From Clostridia bacterium (GTDB lineage: Bacteria > Bacillota > Clostridia > Oscillospirales > Acutalibacteraceae): a DNA stretch of 64,000 nucleotides. Made by a program: the position numbers and the translations under genes. The stretch's first letter is position 1. Each line of letters begins with the position of its first letter. The notes beneath the pieces are model-generated. The model did not search any database. It was not told where the DNA came from and worked only from the letters and a program-made list of their open reading frames with translations. The stretch lies in the NCBI GenBank assembly GCA_017559305.1, contig JAFYSP010000022.1, positions 1 to 64,000 on the forward strand, given 5' to 3'. Positions 52,197 through 60,027 of the stretch are shown here, piece after piece.

Positions 52197-52226
52197 AAAA
52201 GCGAGGAGTTTTTACTCCTCGCTTTT
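52197..52226. terminator. Bidirectional terminator between the pseudouridine synthase gene and mgtE
   Basis: Perfect 13-bp stem AAAAGCGAGGAGT/ACTCCTCGCTTTT with a TTTT loop, serving both converging genes. Confidence 0.92.
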
Positions 52227-52229
52227 GCT

Positions 52230-53585
52230 TTATATACTCAATATAAAGGATGCGACAGCGAAATAGATTATAAGCGAAAATGCATCTACAACCGTCGTGA
52301 TAAAAGGACTTGCCATTACTGCAGGGTCAAAGCCGAGTTTTTTCGCAAGTATCGGCATTATGCAACCGATAATCTTTGCAAAAACAACCGTAAATGCAAG
52401 GGTTACACAAACAACTGCAACTTCCGAAAGGGAGTCAACGTTTTTGAGCAACATTTTGTCAATAAGCAAAATCTTTGCGTAACTGACGGCAGAAAGCACA
52501 ACCGCACAAATTGCAGAAATGCGAAGTTCTTTCCAAATAACAGCCAACGTATCCTTAAAGGTCACTTCTCCGAGAGACAGCGCACGGATAACAGTAACTG
52601 AAGATTGGCTTCCCGAGTTACCACCCGTACCCATAAGCATAGGTATAAAACCTATAAGGGCGGGGAATAGGGTTAACTTTTGTTCGTATGAGGCGATTAT
52701 GATTCCTGTAAAGGTTGCCGACAACATAAGCAGCAACAGCCACGGAATTCGGGATAGAAAAATCTCCCACACGCTTGATTTTAAGTATGGCTTGTCACCG
52801 CTCGGTGTAATAGCGGCAATCATTTCGAGGTCTTCGGTTGTTTCTTCCTGAATAACGTCCATAGCATCGTCAACCGTTACGATACCGACAAGACGTTCCT
52901 CGTTGTCAACGACAGGGATTGCAAGAAAGTCGTATTTCGAGAAAAGCGAAGCAACTTCTTCCTTGTCGTCGTGGGTTTTGGCAAATATGACGTTTTCGGT
53001 CATAATATCGCCGATGACGTCTTCATACTTTGCGAGTAACAACTCACGTACGGTAATAACGCCCCTGAGTTTTCGGCTGTTGGTTGTGACGTAACAGGTG
53101 TAAACCGTTTCCTTGTCAACACCGGTTGCCCTGATTCTGTCAAAGGCGTCCTTGACGGTCATTTCTTTTTTAAGGTCGACAAACTCGGTAGTCATAATAC
53201 TGCCGGCGCTGTCTTTAGGGTATTTCAATAATTCATTTATTGATTTTCTTTGCTCGGCAGAACATTGTTTAAGTATCTTTTTTACGACGTTTGCAGGCAT
53301 TTCTTCAATGATGTCAACAGTATCATCAAGATACAACTCGTCAAGAGTTTCTTTAAGTTCTCTTTCTGAAAATGAGAGAATGAGTCGCTCTTGCATATCA
53401 ACGTCCATTTCGACGAATACTTCAGCCGCAAGTTCTTTTGGCAAAAGTCGATAGACTATCGGCTCTGATTCTTCGGGCAGAATGTCGAAAAGCGGAGCAA
53501 TGTCTGCCGCCGCCATTTCGGAGAAAATCTCTCTTATCTGAGAGAATTTTCTCAAACTTATAAGTTCTAAAATTCTTTCTTCCAT
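52230..53585 (-). CDS. mgtE: Magnesium transporter MgtE
   Basis: 451 residues, magnesium channel of the inner membrane. Order: N-terminal superhelical domain (1-125), two CBS domains (about 130-250; DAFDRIRATGVDKETVYTCYV and FLAIPVVDNEERLVGIVTVDDAM), connecting helix, and five membrane helices (about 285-450) including the pore motif near PMLMGTGGNSGSQS. The CBS domains close the channel at high Mg. ATG 53585 follows GGAG by 7 bases; that site is partly masked by a hairpin, and a small ORF lies upstream. Confidence 0.96.
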   Translation of the reverse strand: MEERILELISLRKFSQIREIFSEMAAADIAPLFDILPEESEPIVYRLLPKELAAEVFVEMDVDMQERLILSFSERELKETLDELYLDDTVDIIEEMPANVVKKILKQCSAEQRKSINELLKYPKDSAGSIMTTEFVDLKKEMTVKDAFDRIRATGVDKETVYTCYVTTNSRKLRGVITVRELLLAKYEDVIGDIMTENVIFAKTHDDKEEVASLFSKYDFLAIPVVDNEERLVGIVTVDDAMDVIQEETTEDLEMIAAITPSGDKPYLKSSVWEIFLSRIPWLLLLMLSATFTGIIIASYEQKLTLFPALIGFIPMLMGTGGNSGSQSSVTVIRALSLGEVTFKDTLAVIWKELRISAICAVVLSAVSYAKILLIDKMLLKNVDSLSEVAVVCVTLAFTVVFAKIIGCIMPILAKKLGFDPAVMASPFITTVVDAFSLIIYFAVASFILSI

Positions 53586-53588
53586 ATA

Positions 53589-53612
53589 GCTTCTCCTTTC
53601 TTTTTGAGAAGC
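53589..53612 (-). promoter_or_regulatory. Hairpin masking the mgtE ribosome binding site
   Basis: On the minus strand GCTTCTC (53606-53612) can pair with GAGAAGC (53589-53595) across a 10-base loop; the GAG of AAAGGAG is in the 3' arm. The upstream CTTCGGCTTC gives a competing partner. Confidence 0.6.
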
Positions 53613-53618
53613 CGAAGG

Positions 53619-53702
53619 TTATTTGCACGGTATGATAACAGCGTCATACCATGCCTTTTTCCCTCGCGGCTTACAACTTCGTATATTATCGCCACTATCC
53701 AT
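53619..53702 (-). CDS. 27-residue upstream ORF in the mgtE leader
   Basis: ATG 53702 to TAA 53619, preceded at ideal distance by GAGGTGA. The peptide is basic and contains two Cys, Trp and a late IIPCK; it matches nothing I know. A stem GCATGGTATGA/TCATACCGTGC (one G-U pair) forms inside its 3' half. It lies 33 bases before mgtE, so ribosome movement on it could change folding of the mgtE binding site. Coding is supported by the Shine-Dalgarno site only. Confidence 0.55.
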   Translation of the reverse strand: MDSGDNIRSCKPRGKKAWYDAVIIPCK

Positions 53703-53737
53703 ACCGTTCACCTCTTTTCAAATTCAATAACTAATTT

Positions 53738-53767
53738 ATTATACACCTTTTTTGATTCCTTTTTCAA
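53738..53767 (-). promoter_or_regulatory. Promoter of mgtE
   Basis: Minus strand: TTGAAA (53762-53767), 18 bases, TATAAT (53738-53743). It gives a leader of about 145 bases. Confidence 0.8.
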
Positions 53768-53858
53768 CCCCCTTAATAAAAATCATTTGTCCGAGATGAA
53801 TAAAAAAGAATTTATAAATTTGTGTGAAAAAGATATGTTAATTTTGTTATAAATGGTG

Positions 53859-53864
53859 TATAAT
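53859..53864 (+). promoter_or_regulatory. -10 box of the lgt promoter
   Basis: TATAAT in AT-rich sequence 37 bases before lgt; the matching -35 (TGTTAA at 53836-53841, 17-base spacer) is weak. The 53768-53835 stretch between the two promoters shows nothing else. Confidence 0.5.
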
Positions 53865-53900
53865 ATATAATTAAGAAAATTCAGGTTGGAGGAAAATGCC

Positions 53901-54824
53901 TTGACTACATATCACGTAACGATTTTTGGTATCAATCTCACAATCAATCCCGTTGCTTTTTCGATAGCAGGATGGGATATATATTGGTACGGCATAATAA
54001 TCGCATGCGGATTCGGACTTGCCCTTTTGTATGCTTTCAGAAATGCAAAAAGATTCGAAATTGATTTGGATAGACTTTTAGACGTCGTATTGGTCACAGC
54101 GCCTATCGCCGTCTTGTGTGCGAGAGCATATTATCTGCTTTTCGACCCGTCGGGAGTAGGCATAAAAAGTTTTTCACAGTTTTTCGGATTTGACGGATCG
54201 GGATTTCAGGGCCTCGCTATATACGGCGGAGTAGTCGGAGCCGCAGTAGTCGGTACGGTTATGTGTAAAATTCGCAAAATCAGTATCCCTGCAACGCTTG
54301 ATCTGGCGGCGATAGGTTTTCTTATCGGACAAGGTATCGGCAGATGGGGCAACTTCACAAACCAAGAGGCATTCGGCGCCGCAACAGGCAGCAACTTTTG
54401 GGGTATGACGAGTGAAAACGTTGCAAGAGAATTAGGGGAAGGCGTTCTTGCTCATCCTTGCTTTTTGTATGAATCAATATGGTGCTTGACCGGATTTGTA
54501 GTTCTTCATATTCTCAGCAAGAAAAAACAGTATAAAGGACAAATTGCTCTCGGCTATTGCCTTTGGTACGGTGTCGGCAGAGTGATTATTGAAGGACTTC
54601 GCACCGACAGTTTGTACCTTTGGGGCACTAGTATCAGAGTCTCACAAGCCCTCTCTTTGCTTCTTGTTATTTCAAGCGTGACCGTCCTTGCGGTTATGGA
54701 AGTGCGCAGAAAAAAGAAGTTGGAGAACGCAACCTATGAAAACATTTTCGGCGAGGTGGAGGAAACTACTATAACCGAAATCAGTTCAAGTGAAAATGCA
54801 GAGGAGGAAACACCCGATGCCTGA
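53901..54824 (+). CDS. lgt: Prolipoprotein diacylglyceryl transferase
   Basis: First enzyme of lipoprotein maturation; transfers diacylglycerol from phosphatidylglycerol to the lipobox Cys. 307 residues from TTG 53901, eight bases behind GGAGG; a frame to 53886 overlaps that site and is rejected. Seven membrane helices; the Lgt signature [17 protein letters not shown] near residue 143 is intact, as is the late [15 protein letters not shown]. The TrpX-like protein at 58.3 kb is a likely substrate. Overlaps folD by 8 bases. Confidence 0.95.
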   Translation: MTTYHVTIFGINLTINPVAFSIAGWDIYWYGIIIACGFGLALLYAFRNAKRFEIDLDRLLDVVLVTAPIAVLCARAYYLLFDPSGVGIKSFSQFFGFDGSGFQGLAIYGGVVGAAVVGTVMCKIRKISIPATLDLAAIGFLIGQGIGRWGNFTNQEAFGAATGSNFWGMTSENVARELGEGVLAHPCFLYESIWCLTGFVVLHILSKKKQYKGQIALGYCLWYGVGRVIIEGLRTDSLYLWGTSIRVSQALSLLLVISSVTVLAVMEVRRKKKLENATYENIFGEVEETTITEISSSENAEEETPDA

Positions 54825-55671
54825 AATAATTGACGGAAAAGCAATTTCGGCGGCAGTCAAAGAAAAGGCCGCAAAAGAGGTTGCAAAACTCAAAGAACAG
54901 GGAATAGAGGTAACACTTGCAGTTATCATCGTTGGCGAGGACCCTGCCTCAAGAGTCTACGTAAATAACAAGAAAAAAGCGTGTGAACAACTTGGCATTA
55001 TCTCAAGGGAGTACGCTTTGCCCGATACTACCACAATGGAAGAACTTTTAGCGCTTATTGATAGACTCAATAAGGATAAAGCGGTAAACGGTATTTTGTG
55101 TCAGATGCCATTGCCAAACGGACTTAACGGTAAACTCGTGACAGATGCTATCGACCCCGCAAAAGACGTTGACGCTTTCCATCCCGTTAACGTTGGAAAG
55201 ATAATGATAGGTGATTACGACTTTTTGCCCTGTACCCCTGCAGGTGTTATGGAACTTCTTAAGAGTACAGGCGTAGAAATATCAGGCAAAAGAGCGGTTG
55301 TTATCGGCAGAAGCGATATTGTCGGCAAACCTATGGCAATGCTTTTGCTTCACGCTAACGCAACGGTTACAATTTGCCATTCGAGAACTAAAAATCTCCC
55401 CGAAATCTGCCGTGAGGCAGATATTCTCGTAGCCGCCGTCGGCAGAGCGGATTTCGTCACGGCCGATATGGTAAAGGATGGCGCCGTGGTAATTGACGTC
55501 GGTATGAACAGACCCGAAGGCAGAAAACTCTGCGGTGACGTTGCTTTCTGCGAGGTGGCGGATAAATGCTCTGCAATAACACCCGTTCCGGGCGGCGTAG
55601 GCCCTATGACGATTGCAATGCTTATGAAAAACACTATTACGGCCGCAAAAAGACAAAACGGCATCAATTAA
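54817..55671 (+). CDS. folD: Methylenetetrahydrofolate dehydrogenase/cyclohydrolase
   Basis: Bifunctional enzyme interconverting methylene-THF and formyl-THF. 284 residues from ATG 54817, behind GAGGAGG; the 54790 frame start lies inside lgt and is rejected. [23 protein letters not shown] with the catalytic Lys, [11 protein letters not shown], and the NADP loop [13 protein letters not shown] are present; [14 protein letters not shown] ends the protein as usual. It supplies one-carbon units, for example for TrmFO. Confidence 0.96.
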   Translation: MPEIIDGKAISAAVKEKAAKEVAKLKEQGIEVTLAVIIVGEDPASRVYVNNKKKACEQLGIISREYALPDTTTMEELLALIDRLNKDKAVNGILCQMPLPNGLNGKLVTDAIDPAKDVDAFHPVNVGKIMIGDYDFLPCTPAGVMELLKSTGVEISGKRAVVIGRSDIVGKPMAMLLLHANATVTICHSRTKNLPEICREADILVAAVGRADFVTADMVKDGAVVIDVGMNRPEGRKLCGDVAFCEVADKCSAITPVPGGVGPMTIAMLMKNTITAAKRQNGIN

Positions 55672-55702
55672 AAAGTAAAAAATCAAAAGGAGAGTGAAAG
55701 GT

Positions 55703-56437
55703 TTGAAAAGATTGACAGTAGCGGTAATACTACTTGCATTTGTTCTGTCGTCATTGTTTTGTTTTCCTGTATCGGCGGCAACCGGCGACCCTTTAGATGA
55801 TCTTAACTTTCGTTTCCCTTCTTCTTACACCAAACTCACAAGAGATAACCTTTCAAAAAATTCAAAATTGGTAAAGCAACTCGGTTTTACCCCTTCTTCT
55901 CTTAAAAATTATATGAAGCAGGAAAACATTTATATAATAGCGGCAGGAGAAGAAGCAAAGGGAGAATTCCACATAAAATGCACCGAGACCGATTTTTCAA
56001 AACAGATGAAGTCTTTTGCGGGACTCGGCTCGGAATCCCTCACAAAGATAAATAACACCCTTTTCGGAGGAAATGCAGAGGCTTGCAATATAGGTAAAAG
56101 CGATACGATATACTTCCGTACGAAATCACGAGCCGAAACAGCCGAGTTTTATACCTATCAGTATGCAACCGTGGAAAACGGCAAACTTTACAGTTTCGTT
56201 TATTACGGTGATTCGTCTGATGAGATTGATGATTTTATGAAATCTCTTGAAATCAAAACTCAAAAGAAATCAAATCCCGCAACCGTGGCAACAGGGATTT
56301 TGATTGCGGTCATCATAATCGCTTGCCTTGTAGCGATGGGAATTATAGTTGTGACTATAGTAATGGACTTGAAAAATCCTGTTGAAGATGACTTGGAAGA
56401 AACCGAGTATATAAGAATCAAACGCAGAAAAATGTAA
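55703..56437 (+). CDS. Secreted, membrane-anchored protein of unknown function
   Basis: 244 residues from TTG 55703 (GGAG ten bases upstream; GTG 55694 is too close to that site). Signal peptide LTVAVILLAFVLSSLFCFPVSA with a cleavage-like VSA-A, an extracellular domain of ~165 residues, and a C-terminal membrane helix (ATGILIAVIIIACLVAMGIIVVTIV region) followed by an acidic and then basic cytosolic tail. No family recognised. Possibly a stress or sensor protein; the gene stands behind folD with its own binding site and ends at a terminator. Confidence 0.78.
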   Translation: MKRLTVAVILLAFVLSSLFCFPVSAATGDPLDDLNFRFPSSYTKLTRDNLSKNSKLVKQLGFTPSSLKNYMKQENIYIIAAGEEAKGEFHIKCTETDFSKQMKSFAGLGSESLTKINNTLFGGNAEACNIGKSDTIYFRTKSRAETAEFYTYQYATVENGKLYSFVYYGDSSDEIDDFMKSLEIKTQKKSNPATVATGILIAVIIIACLVAMGIIVVTIVMDLKNPVEDDLEETEYIRIKRRKM

Positions 56438-56442
56438 AACAA

Positions 56443-56470
56443 AAAAACCACCGAGAAATCGGTGGTTTTT
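56443..56470. terminator. Bidirectional terminator before the ABC operon
   Basis: Perfect stem AAAACCACCGA/TCGGTGGTTTT with a GAAA tetraloop and flanking A/T runs; serves the secreted-protein gene and the minus-strand ABC operon. Confidence 0.92.
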
Positions 56471-56482
56471 ATTTTTGCGTAT

Positions 56483-57277
56483 TTAGTTTGAAAGCATTGC
56501 TTTGTCGGAGAGTTCTTTTCCGCCTGCGGCAGAGAACATATTGACAAGTTGCTCAACCGTGAGTTTTTTCTTGTCCTCACCCTTGACGTCGACTACTACC
56601 TTGCCTTCGCTCATCATAATGAGTCGGTTGCCGTGGTCAATAGCATCTCTCATATTATGTGTAACCATAAGGGTCGTGAGTTTGTTTTCGGCTATAACCT
56701 TGTCGGTGATTTCCAAAACCTTTGCGGCGGTTTTTGGGTCGAGAGCAGCGGTGTGTTCGTCGAGTAGCAACAACTTCGGTTTTTTCATAGCCGCCATAAG
56801 AAGTGTTATTGCCTGTCTCTGACCGCCAGAAAGCAGTCCCATTTTGGTTGTGAGTCGGTTTTCAACACCGAGGTCAAGTTGTGTAAGCAGTTCACGGTAA
56901 CGCTCTCTGTCCTTTGAAGTGATTGCCCAACGAAGTCCTCGTCTGTGACCGCGCGAATCGGCTATAGACATATTTTCTTCAACCCAAAGGTCAGATGCGG
57001 TACCCATTCTGGGATCCTGAAAAACTCTGCCGATATAGGCGGCTCTTTTGTGCTCAGGCATATTTGTAACGTCTATGCCGTCAATTTCAATACTGCCTTC
57101 ATCCGGCTTGAAAGCACCTGCAATAACGTTGAGCATGGTGGATTTACCTGCGCCGTTACCACCGATTATCGTGACGAAATCTCCGTCCTCTAATTCAAGG
57201 TTCAGCCCTGTGAAAACTCGTTTTTCGTTAACGGTTTCAGCATTAAAGGTTTTGTGAATGTTGCTGAGTTTAAGCAT
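56483..57277 (-). CDS. ABC transporter ATP-binding protein (TrpZ-like)
   Basis: 264 residues. Walker A GGNGAGKST near 38-46, Q loop FQDPRMGTASDLWVEEN, signature LLSGGQRQAIT near 150, Walker B LLLDEHTAALD, and H loop VTHNMRDAIDHG. Third gene of a binding protein-permease-ATPase operon, overlapping the permease by 8 bases. Family members of this kind energise uptake of tryptophan or related aromatic compounds in streptococci; the substrate here is not proven. Confidence 0.92.
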   Translation of the reverse strand: MLKLSNIHKTFNAETVNEKRVFTGLNLELEDGDFVTIIGGNGAGKSTMLNVIAGAFKPDEGSIEIDGIDVTNMPEHKRAAYIGRVFQDPRMGTASDLWVEENMSIADSRGHRRGLRWAITSKDRERYRELLTQLDLGVENRLTTKMGLLSGGQRQAITLLMAAMKKPKLLLLDEHTAALDPKTAAKVLEITDKVIAENKLTTLMVTHNMRDAIDHGNRLIMMSEGKVVVDVKGEDKKKLTVEQLVNMFSAAGGKELSDKAMLSN

Positions 57278-58205
57278 TTACGGCACCGCCCTTCTTTTTG
57301 TTATTTGCAAAGTATTTCTTTTTGAGATAGGGGGCTCCGAGGAATATTGCAACGACGAGTGCCGAGAGCATCTTGAGAAGTTCACTTGGAAGACCGAGGA
57401 AAATAACCGTCTGATATACAAGCCAGTAAACGATAGCGCCGATAACTACGAATATAAGTCTTACTGCAAAGTTTGCGGTTGCTTTTGCACAAAGCGCTTC
57501 ACCGACTATAACAGCGGCAAGTCCGATAACGATAGCGCCTCTGCCCATATTGATGTTTGCGGCACCTTGTTGCTGAGCGAGGAGTGAACCTGCGAGGGCT
57601 ACGATACCGTTTGAAAGAGCAAGTCCCAAAACCTTTGTAAAATCGGTGTTGATACCCTGTGCTCTCGACATTTCGAGGTTGTTACCTGTTGAACGTAAAC
57701 TCATACCAAGTTCGGTACCGAAGAACCAATAAAGCAGAGCGATAATAACAACGCAGAATGCAAGTAAAATTCCGATGGTTATATAAACGTTAATGTTTTG
57801 TGCCGAACTTTCAGCCGTGATGAGCACCTTGTCGGCATATTTGAAACGAGAAAGAGCGATGATTGAACCGCCGAGAATAAGCAGGTTTGCACTCCACAGC
57901 ATCAACTGTGAAAGAATACCTGCAAGAATGACGGGTATACCGAGGAGGGTGTGCAAAAATCCCGTAACGAGACCTGAAAGCATACCGGCAATAAAAGCGC
58001 AGAGGATTGCAACCCAGATGTTTACGTCTTTAGAAAGCAAAAATGCACAAACGGCTGCGCCGGTTACGATAGAACCGTCAACCGTAAGGTCTGCAACGTC
58101 GAGCACCTTGAAGGTGATATAAATGCCTATTGCGGCTATACCCCAAATAAGACCTTGGGTTAGGGCGCCTGGCAAGGTGCCGAGCCAATTTAGTAGTGGT
58201 GTCAT
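57270..58205 (-). CDS. ABC transporter permease (TrpY-like)
   Basis: 311 residues with about eight to nine membrane helices, branched-chain amino acid permease type (BPD_transp_2). QGLIWGIAAIGIYITFKVLDVADLTVDGS at the start and SLRSTGNNLEMSRAQGIN in the cytosolic coupling loop resemble the TrpY/Ytlp group. ATG behind GGAAGG. Only one permease gene, so the channel is probably a homodimer. Confidence 0.9.
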   Translation of the reverse strand: MTPLLNWLGTLPGALTQGLIWGIAAIGIYITFKVLDVADLTVDGSIVTGAAVCAFLLSKDVNIWVAILCAFIAGMLSGLVTGFLHTLLGIPVILAGILSQLMLWSANLLILGGSIIALSRFKYADKVLITAESSAQNINVYITIGILLAFCVVIIALLYWFFGTELGMSLRSTGNNLEMSRAQGINTDFTKVLGLALSNGIVALAGSLLAQQQGAANINMGRGAIVIGLAAVIVGEALCAKATANFAVRLIFVVIGAIVYWLVYQTVIFLGLPSELLKMLSALVVAIFLGAPYLKKKYFANNKKKGGAVNA

Positions 58206-58244
58206 AATAATTTCCTTCCAAAAAAATATTTTAAGACAAAGGTT

Positions 58245-58268
58245 GCCTGCGGGTGTTATCCCGCAGGC
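58245..58268 (-). promoter_or_regulatory. Intercistronic hairpin between binding protein and permease genes
   Basis: Perfect 9-bp stem GCCTGCGGG/CCCGCAGGC with a six-base loop and no T run. Such stems protect the 3' end of the binding-protein mRNA from exonucleases, keeping it in excess over the permease. Confidence 0.75.
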
Positions 58269-58291
58269 GATAGTTATTTATTAAAATCAAA

Positions 58292-59260
58292 TTATTCAAT
58301 TGCAACGTAGCCGGCTTCTTCAAGCGCTGCGGTGTCAATATTGAGCTGAGCGCATTTAGCGGCATTGTATTTCTTTGTGAATGTAGCGGAGTATTCGATT
58401 GGCATTTCCTCAATCTTTGCTTCGCCCTTAAGTATTTTTGCAGCCATCTTACCTGTAGCAACACCGAGGTCGTAGTAGTCAATGCAAAGGGTTGCAACAC
58501 CGCAACCTGAGCAGATACCTGCTTCACCTGCAACAACGGGAGTGTCGCCGATTACACCGTTAATAGCGGTTGCACATTCAGCAGCGGTATTATCGGTAGG
58601 AATGTAAATTACGTCTGCTTCTGCAGCGGCTGCAGCGGCAACAGTGTTTACGTCGTTTGAATCAGAGAAACTCTTGTCAATTACGGTAATGTTCTTTGCT
58701 TCGAGGAATTCCTTAACCTTCTTAACCTGATATGCAGAGTTGGGTTCTGATGAACAGTAAAGCATTGCAACTGTTTTTGCTTCGGGGAAGAGTGACGTAA
58801 TCATTTCTGCCTGTTCGTCAAGAGGAGCAAGGTCAGAAGTACCCGAAACGTTTCCGCCAACTAAACCTGAGAAGTTGTCAATACCGAGAGCAACGCCGTA
58901 TTCGGTGATAGAAGTGCCGAGAACGGGGATTGTAGAGGTGCCCGATACTGCAGCGGTAAGAGCGGGAGTTGCGTTTGCCATAATAAGATCTACGTTCTTA
59001 TTTACAAAGTTTGTAACGATAGTGGTACAAACAGCGGGCTCGTTATTAGCGTTGCTGACTTCGATTGTAATGGTTTTGCCTGCCATTTCAGCTGTAAGCG
59101 CATCCTTAAAACCTTGAGTTGCGGCATCAAGTGCAGGATGCTGAACGAGTTGGCAAACACCGACTGTGTAAGCAACGTCATCGGATGGAACGGTTTCTCC
59201 ACAACCGCAAACAGCGAAAATCATAATTGCGGCAAGGAGTAATGCGAGAATTTTTTTCAT
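58292..59260 (-). CDS. ABC transporter substrate-binding lipoprotein (TrpX-like)
   Basis: 322 residues. Signal peptide with a lipobox-like end (VCGC; lipidation probably at C20), so it needs Lgt. The mature part is the two-lobe ABC_sub_bind fold (PF04392): VGVCQLVQHPALDAATQGF, NEPAVCTTIVTNFV and VDLIMANATPAL in lobe 1, AVLYCSSEPNS-like AMLYCSSEPNSAYQVKKV in the hinge region. Relatives include streptococcal TrpX. The promoter contains a perfect palindrome, so expression is surely regulated. Confidence 0.9.
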   Translation of the reverse strand: MKKILALLLAAIMIFAVCGCGETVPSDDVAYTVGVCQLVQHPALDAATQGFKDALTAEMAGKTITIEVSNANNEPAVCTTIVTNFVNKNVDLIMANATPALTAAVSGTSTIPVLGTSITEYGVALGIDNFSGLVGGNVSGTSDLAPLDEQAEMITSLFPEAKTVAMLYCSSEPNSAYQVKKVKEFLEAKNITVIDKSFSDSNDVNTVAAAAAAEADVIYIPTDNTAAECATAINGVIGDTPVVAGEAGICSGCGVATLCIDYYDLGVATGKMAAKILKGEAKIEEMPIEYSATFTKKYNAAKCAQLNIDTAALEEAGYVAIE

Positions 59261-59304
59261 TTTTTATACCTTCTTTTTCATTCTTTTGTTTTGTCGCACT
59301 AAAA

Positions 59305-59333
59305 TCATATCACTTTAAAGTGACAAAGTCAAG
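59305..59333 (-). promoter_or_regulatory. Promoter of the TrpX-like operon with palindromic operator
   Basis: Minus strand: TTGACT (59328-59333), 17 bases, TATGAT (59305-59310). The spacer begins, next to the -10 box, with the perfect 14-bp palindrome TCACTTTAAAGTGA (59311-59324). A bound repressor would block RNA polymerase directly. Confidence 0.87.
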
Positions 59334-59356
59334 AGTTTTTTAAAATTTTATAAAAA

Positions 59357-59384
59357 AATTCGCGAATCTTCTGATCCGCGAATT
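59357..59384 (-). terminator. Terminator of the proS operon
   Basis: Minus strand stem AATTCGCGGATC/GATTCGCGAATT (one G-U pair) with an AGAA loop and a T run. Confidence 0.87.
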
Positions 59385-59408
59385 CTTTTCGGTTATTTGT
59401 AATGAAAT

Positions 59409-60008
59409 TTAGTTCTCTTCATCCTCTTGTGAGCGATGTCTTGCTTCTCTTTTGAGTTTGTCGGCTTTCTTCTGCTCTTTAAGAAGTACTTTAGGGTCGA
59501 TATGCTTATATTTGAGTTCATATATCTTATTAAATATAATAAGAACTAAAATACATATTATTATAATTACAATCGGAATCCATAAAAATCTTTTAAGCAC
59601 GTCTTGAAGGCTGAAACGCTCTACAGAGGGAGGCGATTGTGATGGAGTTTCTTGCGAAACCGTGCTGTTATCATCAAGTGTGATAGAGCCGCTTGTTACG
59701 TTTCCACCAAGAGAATTAAGGCTTTCGGTGAAATAGGTGCTGTCATCAGGAATGTAATATTTTGAGGTGTGAGAGGATTCTTTCTCACTTTCCTTTGACG
59801 AATTCTTTTTGCTTGAATTGTTTTTCTTGCTGGAGGTCTCGTCATCATCATTATTACTTACTTCAGAAGACTCATCGTCTTGACTGTCTTGAACGTAAGA
59901 TGACGAAATGTCCGATTCATCCTCTTGAGGCTCTGCGAAAACAGGCAGACAAAATGCAGCCATTATAAATATAAGAGCGACTAAAACAAGAGATAATTTT
60001 CTATACAT
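59409..60008 (-). CDS. Ser/Asp-rich membrane-anchored exported protein
   Basis: 199 residues from ATG 60008 (a second ATG at 60020 is too close to GGAG). Signal peptide (LSLVLVALIFIMAAFCLPVFA), an extracellular stretch (about 25-125) made mostly of Ser, Asp, Glu, Asn and Lys with no expected fold, a membrane helix (WIPIVIIIICILVLIIF) near 145-162 and a basic cytosolic tail. Low-complexity linker resembles wall-spanning stalks. Function unknown. 19 bp behind proS, hence in its operon. Confidence 0.78.
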   Translation of the reverse strand: MYRKLSLVLVALIFIMAAFCLPVFAEPQEDESDISSSYVQDSQDDESSEVSNNDDDETSSKKNNSSKKNSSKESEKESSHTSKYYIPDDSTYFTESLNSLGGNVTSGSITLDDNSTVSQETPSQSPPSVERFSLQDVLKRFLWIPIVIIIICILVLIIFNKIYELKYKHIDPKVLLKEQKKADKLKREARHRSQEDEEN

Positions 60009-60027
60009 ATTATTATACATCTCCTAA

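Noticed and set aside
53586..53740. M-box magnesium riboswitch upstream of mgtE
   Set aside because: The conserved M-box core sequence was not found by eye; the leader has other stems and a small ORF, described separately.
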